Source: Erythrobacter sp. UBA2510 (lineage in GTDB: Bacteria > Pseudomonadota > Alphaproteobacteria > Sphingomonadales > Sphingomonadaceae). From it: DNA of 6,935 bases. The first letter of the stretch is position 1. The number at the start of each line of letters is the position of its first letter. Below, piece by piece: positions 6,415 through 6,935 of the stretch. A program made the translations under genes and the position numbers. The notes under the pieces are model-generated. The model searched no databases and was not told the origin of the DNA. It saw only the letters and a program-made list of their open reading frames with translations. The stretch is from contig DDNW01000115.1 in assembly GCA_002341345.1 (NCBI GenBank), forward strand, positions 14,138-21,072, in the 5' to 3' direction.

Positions 6415-6935
6415 TCAGCCCTGGACCGGCACGAGGTTGACGGCCGAATATTTGCCTCGTCGGTCGACCTCAAGGTCGAATTCGAGGCGGTCGCCTTCCT
6501 GAATGCCCTGCAGACCAGCCCGCTCAACCGCGCTGATATGCACGAAGGCATCTTCCTTGCCATCGTCACGCGTGATGAAGCCAAAGCCCTTCATCGAGTT
6601 GAAGAACTTCACGGTGCCCACGGCCTTTTCGCCGGTCAGCTCACGCTGCGGCGCACGCGGCGCGCTGGCCACGGGAATGACATCGCCAACGACCTGCAAA
6701 TCGGCAGCGGAAATCTTGCCGCCGCGATCAACGAGATTGAACTGCAGCTCCTGCCCTTCGGCAAGACCCTGCAGACCGGCACGTTCGACCTGGCTGATAT
6801 GGACAAAAACGTCCTCGCCACCCTCATCACGCTGGATGAAGCCGAAGCCCTTCTGGCCATTGAAAAACTTGACCTTGCCCTGACCGGTACCAACAACCTG
6901 GGCCGGCATGCCGCCGCCGCCGCCTCCACCGCCAC
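6415..6935 (-). CDS. Tandem cold-shock-domain protein (partial, N-terminus outside window)
   Basis: An RNA/single-stranded-DNA binding protein with two cold-shock domains, probably an RNA chaperone. Numbering from the methionine at 6909, domain 1 covers about residues 10-73 and domain 2 about 97-161. Each has both RNA-binding motifs: KGFGFI (20-25 and 107-112) and VFVHIS/AFVHIS (34-39 and 121-126). The domains are offset by exactly 87 codons and joined by a Pro/Ala/Arg linker. Upstream of 6909 the frame remains open to the window edge and encodes eight glycines in a row, so the ATG at 6909 is probably internal to a longer gene with a glycine-rich N-terminal segment, as I recall for sphingomonad homologues. 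A start at 6909 cannot be fully excluded, though GGAGGCGGC before it would give an unusual ribosome binding site. A terminator follows the gene at 6320-6339. Confidence 0.9.
   Translation of the reverse strand, partial: GGGGGGGGMPAQVVGTGQGKVKFFNGQKGFGFIQRDEGGEDVFVHISQVERAGLQGLAEGQELQFNLVDRGGKISAADLQVVGDVIPVASAPRAPQRELTGEKAVGTVKFFNSMKGFGFITRDDGKEDAFVHISAVERAGLQGIQEGDRLEFDLEVDRRGKYSAVNLVPVQG

Overview
The window looks like chromosomal DNA from a GC-rich alphaproteobacterium, most likely order Sphingomonadales and perhaps an Erythrobacteraceae relative. This is inferred from gene content and protein style: a gene-transfer-agent (GTA) tail gene followed by a DUF2793 gene, an argD-argF-hslO cluster, and a two-domain cold-shock protein with a glycine-rich N-terminal part. 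No RNA gene, insertion sequence, CRISPR array or attachment site was found.

Layout. Positions 1-1346 (+ strand) hold the 3' end of a large GTA/phage-tail hub ('megatron'-like) gene and a small DUF2793 gene. Positions 1404-1931 (+) encode a Cu/Zn superoxide dismutase with a lipoprotein signal. It converges, with a 23-base gap, on the minus-strand queC gene (1955-2644; 7-cyano-7-deazaguanine synthase for queuosine). Upstream of queC on the same strand is a secreted, cysteine-rich DUF3617-like protein (2696-3148). Next come hslO (Hsp33, 3221-4126), argF (4170-5099) and argD (5099-6286), all on the minus strand and read argD -> argF -> hslO. At the right edge a tandem cold-shock-domain gene (6415 to beyond 6935, minus) runs off the window.

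How the genes work together. argD and argF supply two steps of arginine synthesis (acetylornithine transamination and ornithine carbamoylation). They are joined by a TGATG stop/start overlap whose ribosome binding site lies inside the end of argD. hslO follows after 43 bases, so a redox-activated chaperone may share their transcript. A clear rho-independent terminator (6320-6339) separates the cold-shock gene from argD. It lies only 33 bases before the argD start codon, which raises the question of where argD is transcribed from. The other genes look like independent housekeeping or stress functions. I saw no convincing previously undescribed multi-gene system; the most interesting points are the cspA-argD leader, the GTA end region with its adjacent SodC lipoprotein, and the start of the DUF3617-like gene.
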